The notes under the pieces are model-generated. The model searched no databases. It saw only the letters and a program-made list of their open reading frames with translations, and was not told the origin of the DNA. From CAZGKW01 sp964526295 (lineage in GTDB: Bacteria; Planctomycetota; Phycisphaerae; FEN-1346), in NCBI GenBank assembly GCA_964526295.1, contig CAZGKW010000075.1, positions 1-11,860 on the forward strand: a stretch of 11,860 nucleotides of DNA, written 5' to 3'. The position numbers were made by a program, and so were the translations under genes. The stretch's first letter is position 1, and every line of letters begins with the position of its first letter. Positions 1 through 5,949 of this stretch are shown here, one piece after another.

Positions 1-5
1 GCGGG

Positions 6-105
6 NNNNNNNNNNNNNNNNNNNNNNNNNNNNNNNNNNNNNNNNNNNNNNNNNNNNNNNNNNNNNNNNNNNNNNNNNNNNNNNNNNNNNNNNNNNNNNN
101 NNNNN
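6..105. other. Assembly gap of 100 N
   Basis: Positions 6-105 are exactly 100 N, the usual placeholder for a scaffold gap of unknown size. It lies in a tandem repeat array, so the assembler probably broke there. The true number of repeat units upstream is unknown. Confidence 0.95.
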
Positions 106-652
106 CACCTCGCGGCGGGCAAGACTGCCCGCCGCGCTACGGCAAGGGGCGCTGGGCACCTCGCGGTGGGCAAGACTGGCCACAGCGCTACGGCAAGGGG
201 CGGCCGGCACCTCGCGGCGGGCAAGACTGCCCGCCGCGCTACGGCAAGGGGCGCTGGGCACCGCGGCGGGCAAGGCTGGCCACAGCGCTACGGCAAGGGG
301 GGCCGGGCGCCGCGGCGGGCAAGACTGCCCGCCGCGCTGCGGCAAGGGGCGCCGGGCACCGCGGCGGGCAAGACTGCCCACCGCGCTACAGCAAGGGGCG
401 GCGGGCACCTCGCGGCGGGCAAGACTGCCCGCCGCGCTACGGCAAGGGGCGCTGGAGCAAGGGGCGGCCGGGCACCTCGCGGCGGGCAAGGCTGGCCACA
501 GCGCTACGGCAAGGGGCGCTGGAGTCACAAGAGCCGTAGCGCGGTGCCCAGTCGTGGGCACCGCGGTGGGCAAGACTGCCCACCGCGCTACGGCAAGGGG
601 CACCGGGCACCTCGCGGCGGGCAAGACTGCCCGCCGCGCTACGGCAAGGGGC
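106..652. repeat. Palindromic tandem repeat array, units of 49-51 bp
   Basis: About ten units begin at 106, 157, 208, 259, 308, 357, 406, 473, 559 and 608. Spacing is 51, 51, 51, 49, 49, 49, 67, 86 and 49 bp. The typical unit starts CACCTCGCGG, contains a hairpin with stem GCGGCGGGCA, loop AGAC and stem TGCCCGCCGC, and ends CGCTACGGCAAGGGGCG. A second subtype (units at 157, 259, 473) has TGGCCACAGCG in the right arm and a poorer stem. The long spacings come from a duplicated fragment near 453-470 and a disrupted stretch at 521-556. The mix of 51 and 49 bp periods breaks any reading frame, so this is not a repeat protein. No conserved spacers exist, so it is not CRISPR. Confidence 0.9.
533..553 (-). 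repeat. Inverted partial copy of the array unit
   Basis: The minus strand of 533-553 matches 19 of 21 bases of the unit's right arm (GACTG, then ACCGCGCTACGGC). It sits in the 86-bp spacing between two direct units, so a piece of the array has been inverted or recopied in place. Confidence 0.7.
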
Positions 653-668
653 GTCGCGGAATTCCTCC

Positions 669-695
669 TAAAGTTCTCGGCGGGCGGAACGATAA
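669..695 (+). promoter_or_regulatory. Sigma-28 (FliA/WhiG)-like promoter
   Basis: TAAAGTTC at 669-676, an 11-nt spacer and AACGATAA at 688-695. The known sigma-28 consensus is TAAAGTTT, 11 nt, GCCGATAA, so the match is 7/8 and 6/8 at the exact spacing. A start site near 703 is predicted. The next element is a terminator hairpin, not a gene. Confidence 0.5.
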
Positions 696-702
696 TGAAG
701 GC

Positions 703-762
703 GTCCCATCCCAGCGCAAGGGTCGCCCGCGCCTGGCCGTGTGCGCGGGCGACCGTTTTTTC
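703..762 (+). ncRNA. Short RNA candidate ending in intrinsic terminator
   Basis: The transcript predicted from the promoter at 669-695 would start near 703 and stop at the T tract at 756-761, giving about 59 nt. The first 18 nt are unpaired by eye and the rest is the terminator stem. There is no start codon with a ribosome-binding site inside. The next gene (1025) has its own promoter at 871-899, so this is unlikely to be its leader. It may be a small RNA or the product of an attenuated promoter. No known RNA family was recognised. Confidence 0.4.
721..761 (+). terminator. Intrinsic terminator, 12-bp stem plus T6
   Basis: GGTCGCCCGCGC at 721-732 pairs perfectly with GCGCGGGCGACC at 743-754 across a 10-nt loop. 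G755 and six T (756-761) follow. This is the clearest rho-independent terminator in the window. Confidence 0.85.
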
Positions 763-870
763 GGGGCAGGGCGGCCCGCAGGCGCCGTTTGGCCCCCCGG
801 CACCACCCCTCCTTTGCACCCCGTCCGACCTCCCGGTCACGCCGCTGTGACCCGCTGGTCCCTGAGCGGA

Positions 871-899
871 TTGACGCGGTCCCTTGGCCGGGCTATAGT
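871..899 (+). promoter_or_regulatory. Sigma-70-type promoter of the flavodoxin gene
   Basis: TTGACG at 871-876, a 17-nt spacer and TATAGT at 894-899. A start near 906 leaves a leader of about 119 nt before the ATG at 1025. No riboswitch or other structure was recognised in that GC-rich leader. Confidence 0.75.
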
Positions 900-1024
900 C
901 GAGGCCGAGCCTTCTGCCGCCGGGCCTTCGCCGACCAGCGGCCGCTCGCCGTCGTGCCGCCGGGCCGCCGCACGGGGTCGTCGCGAGGCCCCGCACCGCG
1001 CACCCATCGCCCAAGGAGCCGGCC

Positions 1025-1459
1025 ATGCCGCAGATCGTCGTCCTCTACAGCTCGATCACGGGTCACACGCGGGAGATGGCCGAGCACGTGACCGCCGGGG
1101 CCCGTCTCGTGCCGGACGCCGAGGTCCGCCTGATGGACGCCGCCGAGCTGGACCTGGCGGCCCTGGAGGCGGCCGACGCACTCGCCGTCGGCTCGCCGAA
1201 CTACTATTCCTACCCGTCGGGCCTGGTGAAGCACTTCTTCGACCTGGCGTTCCGCAAGCCCGCCTTCAAGGGGAAGCCCTACGCGGCGTTCTCGACGCAC
1301 GGCGGCGGGGGCGGCGTGAGCGCGACGATCGACCGCCTGGCCGGGTCGCTGGGGATGCACCGGGCCGCCGAGGGGCTCGACGTCGCCGGCCGGCCCCAGG
1401 GCGACCAGGTCAAGGCCTGCCGCAAGCTCGGCCAGACACTGGCCCAGGCGGCGAGCTGA
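1025..1459 (+). CDS. Short-chain flavodoxin-like protein
   Basis: Encodes a 144-residue cytoplasmic flavodoxin-fold protein expected to bind FMN and carry electrons or reduce quinones. The first strand IVVLYSS runs into the phosphate-binding loop S10-I-T-G-H-T15. A second flavin-contact loop, SPNYYSYPSG at about 57-66, and a glycine-rich THGGGGG at 91-97 match the places where flavodoxin/WrbA-type proteins contact the isoalloxazine ring. The length suits a single flavodoxin domain and is short for WrbA (about 200). The start is fixed by AAGGAG at 1013-1018, 6 nt before the ATG. It is monocistronic and convergent with the two minus-strand genes that follow. One of those is a relict of a metallo-beta-lactamase protein resembling the diiron domain of flavodiiron proteins. 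Whether the two ever worked together is inference. The exact electron partner is unknown. Confidence 0.85.
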   Translation: MPQIVVLYSSITGHTREMAEHVTAGARLVPDAEVRLMDAAELDLAALEAADALAVGSPNYYSYPSGLVKHFFDLAFRKPAFKGKPYAAFSTHGGGGGVSATIDRLAGSLGMHRAAEGLDVAGRPQGDQVKACRKLGQTLAQAAS

Positions 1460-1474
1460 ACGACGTACTTTTCC

Positions 1475-1502
1475 TCAAGTTCTCTCCCGGTCCGTCCGAT
1501 AA
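1475..1502 (+). promoter_or_regulatory. Second sigma-28-like promoter
   Basis: TCAAGTTC at 1475-1482, a 12-nt spacer and TCCGATAA at 1495-1502. It shares the blocks TTCCTC, AAGTTCTC and CGATAA with the site at 669-695, allowing a one-base spacer difference. The predicted start at about 1509 falls just before the outer stem of the RNA candidate at 1512. Confidence 0.45.
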
Positions 1503-1508
1503 GATGGA

Positions 1509-1602
1509 TAAGACCGGACTTGAGCGAGCTGCCGTCGGGCCGTAAAGGCCCAAAGGAACACCAACCTACCGCGGCAGACATCGGTCAAGCCCGGCCTTTT
1601 TT
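1509..1602 (+). ncRNA. Nested-stem small RNA candidate with terminator
   Basis: Three nested helices can be drawn. The outer stem pairs 1512-1523 with 1585-1596 (10 of 12 pairs). The middle stem pairs CTGCCG (1529-1534) with CGGCAG (1572-1577). The inner hairpin pairs GGGCC (1537-1541) with GGCCC (1547-1551) across a GTAAA loop. An unpaired stretch rich in A and C (1552-1571) could hold a binding site. Six T at 1597-1602 follow the outer stem directly, so that stem doubles as the terminator. A sigma-28-like promoter ends 7 nt upstream. The flavodoxin gene stops at 1459, so this could instead be only its terminator, but a nested structure is more than a terminator needs. I do not recognise a known RNA family. 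Confidence 0.5.
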
Positions 1603-1627
1603 CTATGCCCACGCCGTGCGGTCGGCC

Positions 1628-1655
1628 GTGATCGGACCGCGGAGCCCGCAGAGGA
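1628..1655 (+). repeat. Degenerate copy of the ACCGC/CGCAGAG intergenic element
   Basis: GTGATCGGACCGC followed by GAG and CGCAGAG closely matches the start of the element after rnfD (GTGATGGGACCGC, GAG, CGCAGAG at 5193-5218). Only the left part is recognisable here and the right arm is not seen. It lies in the gap between the RNA candidate and the DUF6429-type gene. Confidence 0.5.
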
Positions 1656-1734
1656 AAGACAGGGCAGGGCGGAACGGCAGAAACGGCGATCCCACAAGGA
1701 GCAGCCTCGGCCCAACGGACCTGCCTGGCCGTCT

Positions 1735-1977
1735 TCAGGCGGAGTCCGTGCCGAACAGCTCCTGAAAGAGCGCTTCGGCCCGCCTGAAACCTTCCTCGGT
1801 CAGGACCACCGACCGGGCCTTGCTCTTGGGGTCGCCGATCCAGCCCCGCTCGTGGAGCCGGTCGAGCGTGTCCCAGTCGAACCCCTTCCACGCCCGCTTA
1901 GCGGGGCCGTCGTCGAACGCCACGAGGCACATCAGCGCCAGCGTCGCCTCGTCGACCTTCGTCTTGTCGTAATCCAT
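1735..1977 (-). CDS. DUF6429-like small protein
   Basis: Encodes 80 residues. The pattern MDYDKTKVDE, then ALMCLVAFDD, AWKGFDWDTLDRLHERGWI and DPKSKARSVVLTEEG is what I remember of the DUF6429 family, whose members have the same length. The architecture suggests a small winged-helix-like fold: the central WDTLDRLHERGWI helix and the VVLTEEG hairpin resemble the recognition helix and wing of compact DNA-binding proteins. Function is unknown. The start is supported by GAGGAGGGG ending 5 nt before the ATG. The gene follows the broken metallo-beta-lactamase reading frame by 12 nt on the same strand, so they were probably cotranscribed. The family name is from memory and moderately sure. Confidence 0.8.
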   Translation of the reverse strand: MDYDKTKVDEATLALMCLVAFDDGPAKRAWKGFDWDTLDRLHERGWIGDPKSKARSVVLTEEGFRRAEALFQELFGTDSA

Positions 1978-1989
1978 CGCGGCCCCTCC

Positions 1990-2423
1990 TCACGCCTGCG
2001 GCGGCGAGGCGCCCGGCACCTCTTCCATCGCGTCGGCCTGGTCGCGGAGGGCGCGGGCGCCGTCGCCAGCACCTCGCCGTTCTTCAAGGGCCGGGCCGGG
2101 CGGGCCGCCACGCCGTCGTCGACGCCGACGACCTTCGCCACGAGCGAGCAGGCGGCCGTGGCCTCCGGCGCGAGGTGCTGCCACTGGCGAAGGGCGCCGC
2201 ACTCGTCGGCCTCGAAGTGGCTGAAAGCCACCCCCCGGATCGTCGCGGGGCCGCCGAGGCGACCGACCGCCTGGCGGACGGCCCCATACAAGCGGCGGGG
2301 GCCGGTGTGAAAGAGAAGCGGCTCCTCGTCGTGGGCCAGGAACTGGTTGAACTGGGTCCCCGCCTCCGGGACGAACGTCGAGAGGCGATAGAGCTTCGGC
2401 CCGACCTCCGTGACGTCGGTCAT
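1990..2423 (-). pseudogene. Metallo-beta-lactamase-fold protein, internally deleted and frameshifted
   Basis: From the ATG at 2421-2423 the frame reads MTDVTEVGPKLYRLSTFVPE and continues to residue ~114 with FSHFEADECGALRQW, which carries the H-x-E-x-D metal motif of the flavodiiron-like (ODP) branch of the fold. After KNGEVL the frame turns into arginine-rich nonsense that runs on into the downstream gene. In another frame, a natural-looking C-terminus (GDGARALRDQADAMEEV) runs to a stop at 1990-1992. Relatives I remember are about 250 residues and end with a similar GDGARALRDLA segment, so roughly 120-130 central codons, with the remaining metal ligands, appear lost out of frame at about 2064-2076. 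GGCGA occurs at both sides of the junction, consistent with slippage. An assembly error is the alternative. A functional enzyme is unlikely as read. Confidence 0.7.
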
Positions 2424-2429
2424 GCCACG

Positions 2430-2435
2430 AGCATA
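2430..2435 (-). promoter_or_regulatory. Possible -10 box for a leaderless transcript
   Basis: On the minus strand TATGCT ends 6 nt before the ATG of the metallo-beta-lactamase relict. No ribosome-binding site is visible, so the message could begin at or next to the start codon. A TTCCGC lies 18 nt upstream as a weak -35. Confidence 0.3.
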
Positions 2436-2602
2436 CCGCATAGGGCGAAGCGGGCGGAACTCCAAAGTCGAAAGTCGAAGGCCCGAGGCGGACGCCGTGC
2501 CGCCCGGCGCGGCGGCGAGCCGCCCCTGGCGGTGCTGATGGAAACGACCCGCCGGCCAGGACCCGCTGTCAGGGTTCGCCGCTCGCCCCGGCCGACAAAT
2601 CG

Positions 2603-2631
2603 TTTACACCGCCCCCCGAGAGTGCTAAAAT
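2603..2631 (+). promoter_or_regulatory. Sigma-70-type promoter of the rnf operon
   Basis: TTTACA at 2603-2608, a 17-nt spacer and TAAAAT at 2626-2631. Predicted start is near 2638. The ATG at 2630 lies inside the -10 box and cannot be translated from this transcript, which supports the GTG at 2672 as the rnfC start. Confidence 0.75.
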
Positions 2632-2671
2632 GCCTGCCCTTTTGCCGGTCTCAGGCAACGGAGGGCGCAGG

Positions 2672-4057
2672 GTGTCGAAAGTGACGTTCCCCGGCGGGGT
2701 CCATCCGCCGGCCAACAAGTGGACCCGCGAGAAACCGACCGAGGTCGTCGGCCTGCCCCAGCGGCTGGTCGTCCCGATGGCCCAGAACCTCGGGGCCCCG
2801 GCCGTTCCGACCGTCGAGAAGGGCGACGCCGTCCGCCGCGGCCAGCCCATCGGCCGGCCCGACGGGTTCATCTCCGCCGCCGTCCACGCCCCGACCTCCG
2901 GCACCGTTTCCGCCATCGAGCGGGTGGTCGACTCGGCCACCGGGCGGCACGTCGCGGCCGTCGCCATCGACCCCGACGGCGAGGACGGGTGGGCCGAGGG
3001 GTGCAACGAACCCCGCGACTGGACCCGCCTGACCGAGGACCAGCTCCGCGAGGCGGTGGCCGAGGGCGGCGTGGTCGGGATGGGCGGGGCCACGTTCCCC
3101 ACCCACGTCAAGCTCGCCCCGCCGCGCGGAAAGACCGTCGATACCATCCTTATCAACGGGGCCGAGTGCGAGCCGTTCCTGACGTGCGACCACCGGCTGA
3201 TGCTCGAGCGATCAGCCGACATCGTCCTGGGAATGCGAATCTGCATCGCCGCGACGGGGGCCGAACGGGGCTTCATCGCGGTCGAGGACAACAAGCCCGA
3301 GGCCGTGGAGGCCATGCGGGCCGCCTGCCGCGACGCCGGGCACGGCGACGTCAGGGTCCTCGAGACGAAGTACCCCCAGGGGGCGGAGAAGCAGCTCATC
3401 CTGGCGTGCCTGGGGCGGGAGGTGCCCACCGGCGGCCTGCCCGCCGACGTCGGCGTCGTCGTCCAGAACGTCGGGACGGCCGTGGCCGTCGCCGAGGCCG
3501 TCACCCGGCGCCGGCCGCTGACGGAGCGGGTGCTTACCGTCTCGGGCGACGCCGCCGCGAAGCCGGGCAACTTCCTCGTCCGCATCGGCACGTCCGTCGA
3601 GGAGCTCCTCGCCCGGGCCGAGGTGGAGGAGACGTTCGAGAAGCTCATCCTCGGCGGCCCCATGATGGGCAAGGCCCAGTTCACCACCGACCTCTACGTC
3701 ACGAAGGGAACGAGCGGGCTGCTGGCGTTCCGCCGGGCCGCCGTTTACGAGCACAATCCCTGCATCCGGTGCGGGGCGTGCGTGCGGCACTGCCCGGCGT
3801 ACCTGAACCCGAGCCGCCTGTCGATCCTCGGCGAATCGTTTCTCGACGGGAACCTGCGCGCCGTCGAGGACGCGATGGAGATCGGCCTGATGGACTGCAT
3901 CCTGTGCGGGACGTGCGCCTACGTGTGCCCGTCCCGGCGTCGGATCGTGCACCTGGTGGAGATGCTCCGGGCCGAGCGCCGCAAGGCCGCGGCCCGCGAG
4001 CGGGAGAAGGAACGCGAGGCCGCCGCCGCCATCAAGCGGGGGAGCGAATCGACGTGA
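2672..4057 (+). CDS. rnfC: Rnf complex subunit RnfC (NADH-binding, two 4Fe-4S clusters)
   Basis: Encodes 461 residues of the peripheral subunit that takes electrons to or from NADH in the membrane-bound Rnf ferredoxin:NAD+ oxidoreductase. The N-terminal RnfC barrel begins FPGGVHPPANKW. The flavin/NADH-binding complex-I-51K-like domain shows GMGGATFPTHVKL from residue 136 and INGAECEP from 161. An SLBB-type segment follows (about 265-320). Two cysteine quartets, C364-x2-C-x2-C-x3-C374 and C409-x2-C-x2-C-x3-C419, each followed by Pro, bind two 4Fe-4S clusters. A charged helix ends the protein. I chose GTG 2672 because GGAGGG (2660-2665) sits 6 nt upstream and an upstream ATG overlaps the promoter. 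The last codons overlap rnfD by 4 nt (GTGA), indicating translational coupling. Confidence 0.95.
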   Translation: MSKVTFPGGVHPPANKWTREKPTEVVGLPQRLVVPMAQNLGAPAVPTVEKGDAVRRGQPIGRPDGFISAAVHAPTSGTVSAIERVVDSATGRHVAAVAIDPDGEDGWAEGCNEPRDWTRLTEDQLREAVAEGGVVGMGGATFPTHVKLAPPRGKTVDTILINGAECEPFLTCDHRLMLERSADIVLGMRICIAATGAERGFIAVEDNKPEAVEAMRAACRDAGHGDVRVLETKYPQGAEKQLILACLGREVPTGGLPADVGVVVQNVGTAVAVAEAVTRRRPLTERVLTVSGDAAAKPGNFLVRIGTSVEELLARAEVEETFEKLILGGPMMGKAQFTTDLYVTKGTSGLLAFRRAAVYEHNPCIRCGACVRHCPAYLNPSRLSILGESFLDGNLRAVEDAMEIGLMDCILCGTCAYVCPSRRRIVHLVEMLRAERRKAAAREREKEREAAAAIKRGSEST

Positions 4058-5196
4058 CAGCCAGCCCCGCCAAGGCCAAGACGAAACCCGACGCCGAGCC
4101 CGAGCGGCGCCAGCTCGTGGTCAGCCACTGGCCCCACCTCCGCCGCCCCGACACCGTCTCCACGGTCATGTGGAGCGTCGTGGCGGCGCTGCTGCCGGCG
4201 GCCATCTGGTCGGGCTACGTCTTCGGCATCCGGGCCTACATGCACATCGGCCTGGGCATGGCGACGGCGGTCGGTACGGAGGCCCTCATCCAGCGGCTGC
4301 TCGGGAAGCGCATCACCGTTTCGGACGGCAGCGCCGCCGTGACGGGTTTGCTGGTGGCCTTCTGTCTTCCGGCCCAGGCGCCGTGGTACGTGCCGGTGGT
4401 GGCGGCGTTCGTGGCGATCGGCATCGCCAAGCACTGCTTCGGGGGCCTGGGGGCGAACATCTGGAACCCCGCCCTCGTCGGCCGGGCGTTCGTCCACGTC
4501 TCGTTCAGCCAGGCCATGAACCCGTCGGTCTACCCGGTGCTCGAGAGCGGCCACTTCACGGCGGACGTCGGGACGTACGCCGGCTACGTCGCCCGCGGAG
4601 GGGCCCTCCCGGCAGGCGTCGACGCGGTCACCTCGGCCAGCCCCATGAAGCTGATGCAGGACATCGCCCACGGCTACATCGAGGACGCGGCCGACGTCAT
4701 CCAGGACGGGCTGCCCAGCCTGTGGGACATGTTCCTGGGCCATATCGGCGGCAACATCGGCGAGACGAGCGCCCTGCTGCTGGTCGCCGGGGCGGCGTAT
4801 CTCATCTACAAGGGCTGGGTCCGGTGGCAGGTGCCGGTCGCTTACCTGGGGGTCGTGGCGGTCGGGGCGCTCCTTTTCGCCCTGCTGGGCGTCGAGGGCC
4901 TGGCCGGGCCCGTCCTCGCGGGCCGGTACGTCCTGTCTCACCTGTTCGGCGGGGGGCTGATGCTCGGGGCGCTCTACATGGCCACCGACATGGTCACCAG
5001 CCCGCTGACGAACAAGGGGCTGTGGACCTTCGGGGCCGGGTGCGGCGTGCTGACGATCCTCATCCGCCTCTTCGGCGGCTATCCCGAGGCGGTGTGCTAC
5101 TCGATCCTGCTGATGAACACGGCCGTGCCGCTGATCGACCGGTGGACGGCCAACCGCATCTTCGGCCACGGGAAGCCGCAGCAGGCGGAAGCGTGA
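4054..5196 (+). CDS. rnfD: Rnf complex membrane subunit RnfD
   Basis: Encodes 380 residues of the multi-spanning RnfD/NqrB-family subunit, which carries a covalently attached FMN and helps couple electron flow to Na+ or H+ movement. Hydrophobic spans start near residue 38 (VMWSVVAALLPAAIWSGYVF). The family signatures HCFGGLGANIWNPALVGRAF and MATDMVTSPLTNKG and a C-terminal span ending in NTAVPLIDRW are all present. The flavinylation site reads D190-A-V-T-S-A-S196, where the usual motif is D-x-x-S/T-G-A-T, so glycine is replaced by Ser and the acceptor would be Ser196. The soluble N-terminus (about 35 residues, Lys/Glu/Pro-rich) is longer than in many homologues. The GTG start overlaps the rnfC stop. 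The TGA stop lies in the first bases of a palindromic repeat. Confidence 0.93.
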   Translation: MTASPAKAKTKPDAEPERRQLVVSHWPHLRRPDTVSTVMWSVVAALLPAAIWSGYVFGIRAYMHIGLGMATAVGTEALIQRLLGKRITVSDGSAAVTGLLVAFCLPAQAPWYVPVVAAFVAIGIAKHCFGGLGANIWNPALVGRAFVHVSFSQAMNPSVYPVLESGHFTADVGTYAGYVARGGALPAGVDAVTSASPMKLMQDIAHGYIEDAADVIQDGLPSLWDMFLGHIGGNIGETSALLLVAGAAYLIYKGWVRWQVPVAYLGVVAVGALLFALLGVEGLAGPVLAGRYVLSHLFGGGLMLGALYMATDMVTSPLTNKGLWTFGAGCGVLTILIRLFGGYPEAVCYSILLMNTAVPLIDRWTANRIFGHGKPQQAEA

Positions 5197-5275
5197 TGGG
5201 ACCGCCGAGAGCGCAGAGCACGCAAAAATATGATTAAGTGATACCGATTTATCGTTTACGACCTCCGCGGTCCCG
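5193..5275 (+). repeat. Palindromic intergenic element after rnfD
   Basis: Starts GTGATGGGACCGCC, whose TGA is the rnfD stop codon, and continues GAGAGCGCAGAGCACGCAAAAA. The end of the element has GCGGTCCC at 5267-5274, which pairs with GGGACCGC at 5198-5205 (8 bp perfect, extending imperfectly inward). The centre is AT-rich, unlike the neighbouring genes. The left arm resembles the element after rnfG (5945-5983) and the fragment at 1628-1655. Confidence 0.7.
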
Positions 5276-5292
5276 GCGGTGAGAGACGAGCT

Positions 5293-5949
5293 ATGGCAGG
5301 CAACATCGTCAAATTCGTGGTGGTCCTGGGCGTCGTGAGCCTGGCGATCGGCGGCGGCGTGGCCGCCCTGTATGGCCTGTTCGCCGACGAGATCGGCCGC
5401 CGCGACGTCGTCCAGACCGCCGACCGCATCCGCGACGTCTGCCCCGAGGGGACGACGCCCGACCTGGAGCACCCGGTCACGGGCCGGCCGCTCGTCCCGG
5501 GCGAGGACCTCGACCAGGAGGCCGTCTTCCCCGCCAAGGACCCAGGCGGCGAGACCGTCGCCTACGTCGCGATGGGCGCCGCCCAGGGTTATTCCTCCAC
5601 CGTCAAGGTGGCGGTCGGCGTCCGGGCCGACGACCTCTCGATCGTGCGGGTGGCGGTCCTGGCGCAGCAGGAGACGCCCGGCCTCGGCGCCAACGTCGCC
5701 GAGAAGACGTCCAACTACACCCTGTGGGAGAAGCTCTTCGGACCCGCCGAGGAGGGCAAGACCGAGCAGCTCGTCAACCCGTTCCTCGACCAGTTCCGCG
5801 GAAACACGGAGCGCCAGGTGCCCGACGTCCAGGGCATCACGGCGGCCACCCTGACGTCGAACGCCGTCAAGAACGCCGTCGCCCAGGCCATCGACCGCAT
5901 CCGGAAGGCCGTCGGCCCCGGCGGCGGTGAGGGAACCGCAAAGAGGTGA
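5293..5949 (+). CDS. rnfG: Rnf complex flavoprotein subunit RnfG
   Basis: Encodes 218 residues. A single N-terminal membrane span (about residues 5-27, IVKFVVVLGVVSLAIGGGVA) anchors an extracytoplasmic FMN-binding domain. The family signature QETPGLGANV lies at about 125-134. The flavinylation site is Q180-G-I-T-A-A-T186-L-T-S, so Thr186 is the expected covalent FMN acceptor. Relative to the ApbE target D-x-x-S/T-G-A-T, the first Asp is Gln and Gly is Ala. The gene follows rnfD by 96 nt filled by a palindromic element and probably belongs to the same operon. GGTGAGAGA upstream of the ATG is a modest ribosome-binding site. The last six residues (EGTAKR) are encoded by a direct repeat of the palindromic element that follows, suggesting the native C-terminus was altered by it. 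rnfE, rnfA and rnfB do not follow. Confidence 0.92.
   Translation: MAGNIVKFVVVLGVVSLAIGGGVAALYGLFADEIGRRDVVQTADRIRDVCPEGTTPDLEHPVTGRPLVPGEDLDQEAVFPAKDPGGETVAYVAMGAAQGYSSTVKVAVGVRADDLSIVRVAVLAQQETPGLGANVAEKTSNYTLWEKLFGPAEEGKTEQLVNPFLDQFRGNTERQVPDVQGITAATLTSNAVKNAVAQAIDRIRKAVGPGGGEGTAKR

Noticed and set aside
106..652. CRISPR array
   Set aside because: There are no unique spacers between short repeats; the whole 49-51 bp unit is repeated, and no cas genes are present.
166..1545. Long plus-strand open frame across the left array into the flavodoxin gene
   Set aside because: Unit lengths of 49 bp shift the frame within the array, the downstream part is an alternate frame of the flavodoxin gene, and the composition is Arg/Gly/Ala nonsense.
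1520..1765. 81-codon open frame over the RNA candidate
   Set aside because: It crosses the terminator T tract, has no ribosome-binding site and shows no family features.
2464..2477. Two tandem copies of AAAGTCG upstream of the rnf promoter
   Set aside because: Only two 7-bp copies; too little to call an operator or repeat element, though similar strings may recur in the genome.
2719..4053. N-terminal extension of the rnfD frame through rnfC
   Set aside because: The frame is open only because of high G+C; the GTG at 4054 overlapping the rnfC stop, with a GGGGGA motif upstream, is the sensible start.
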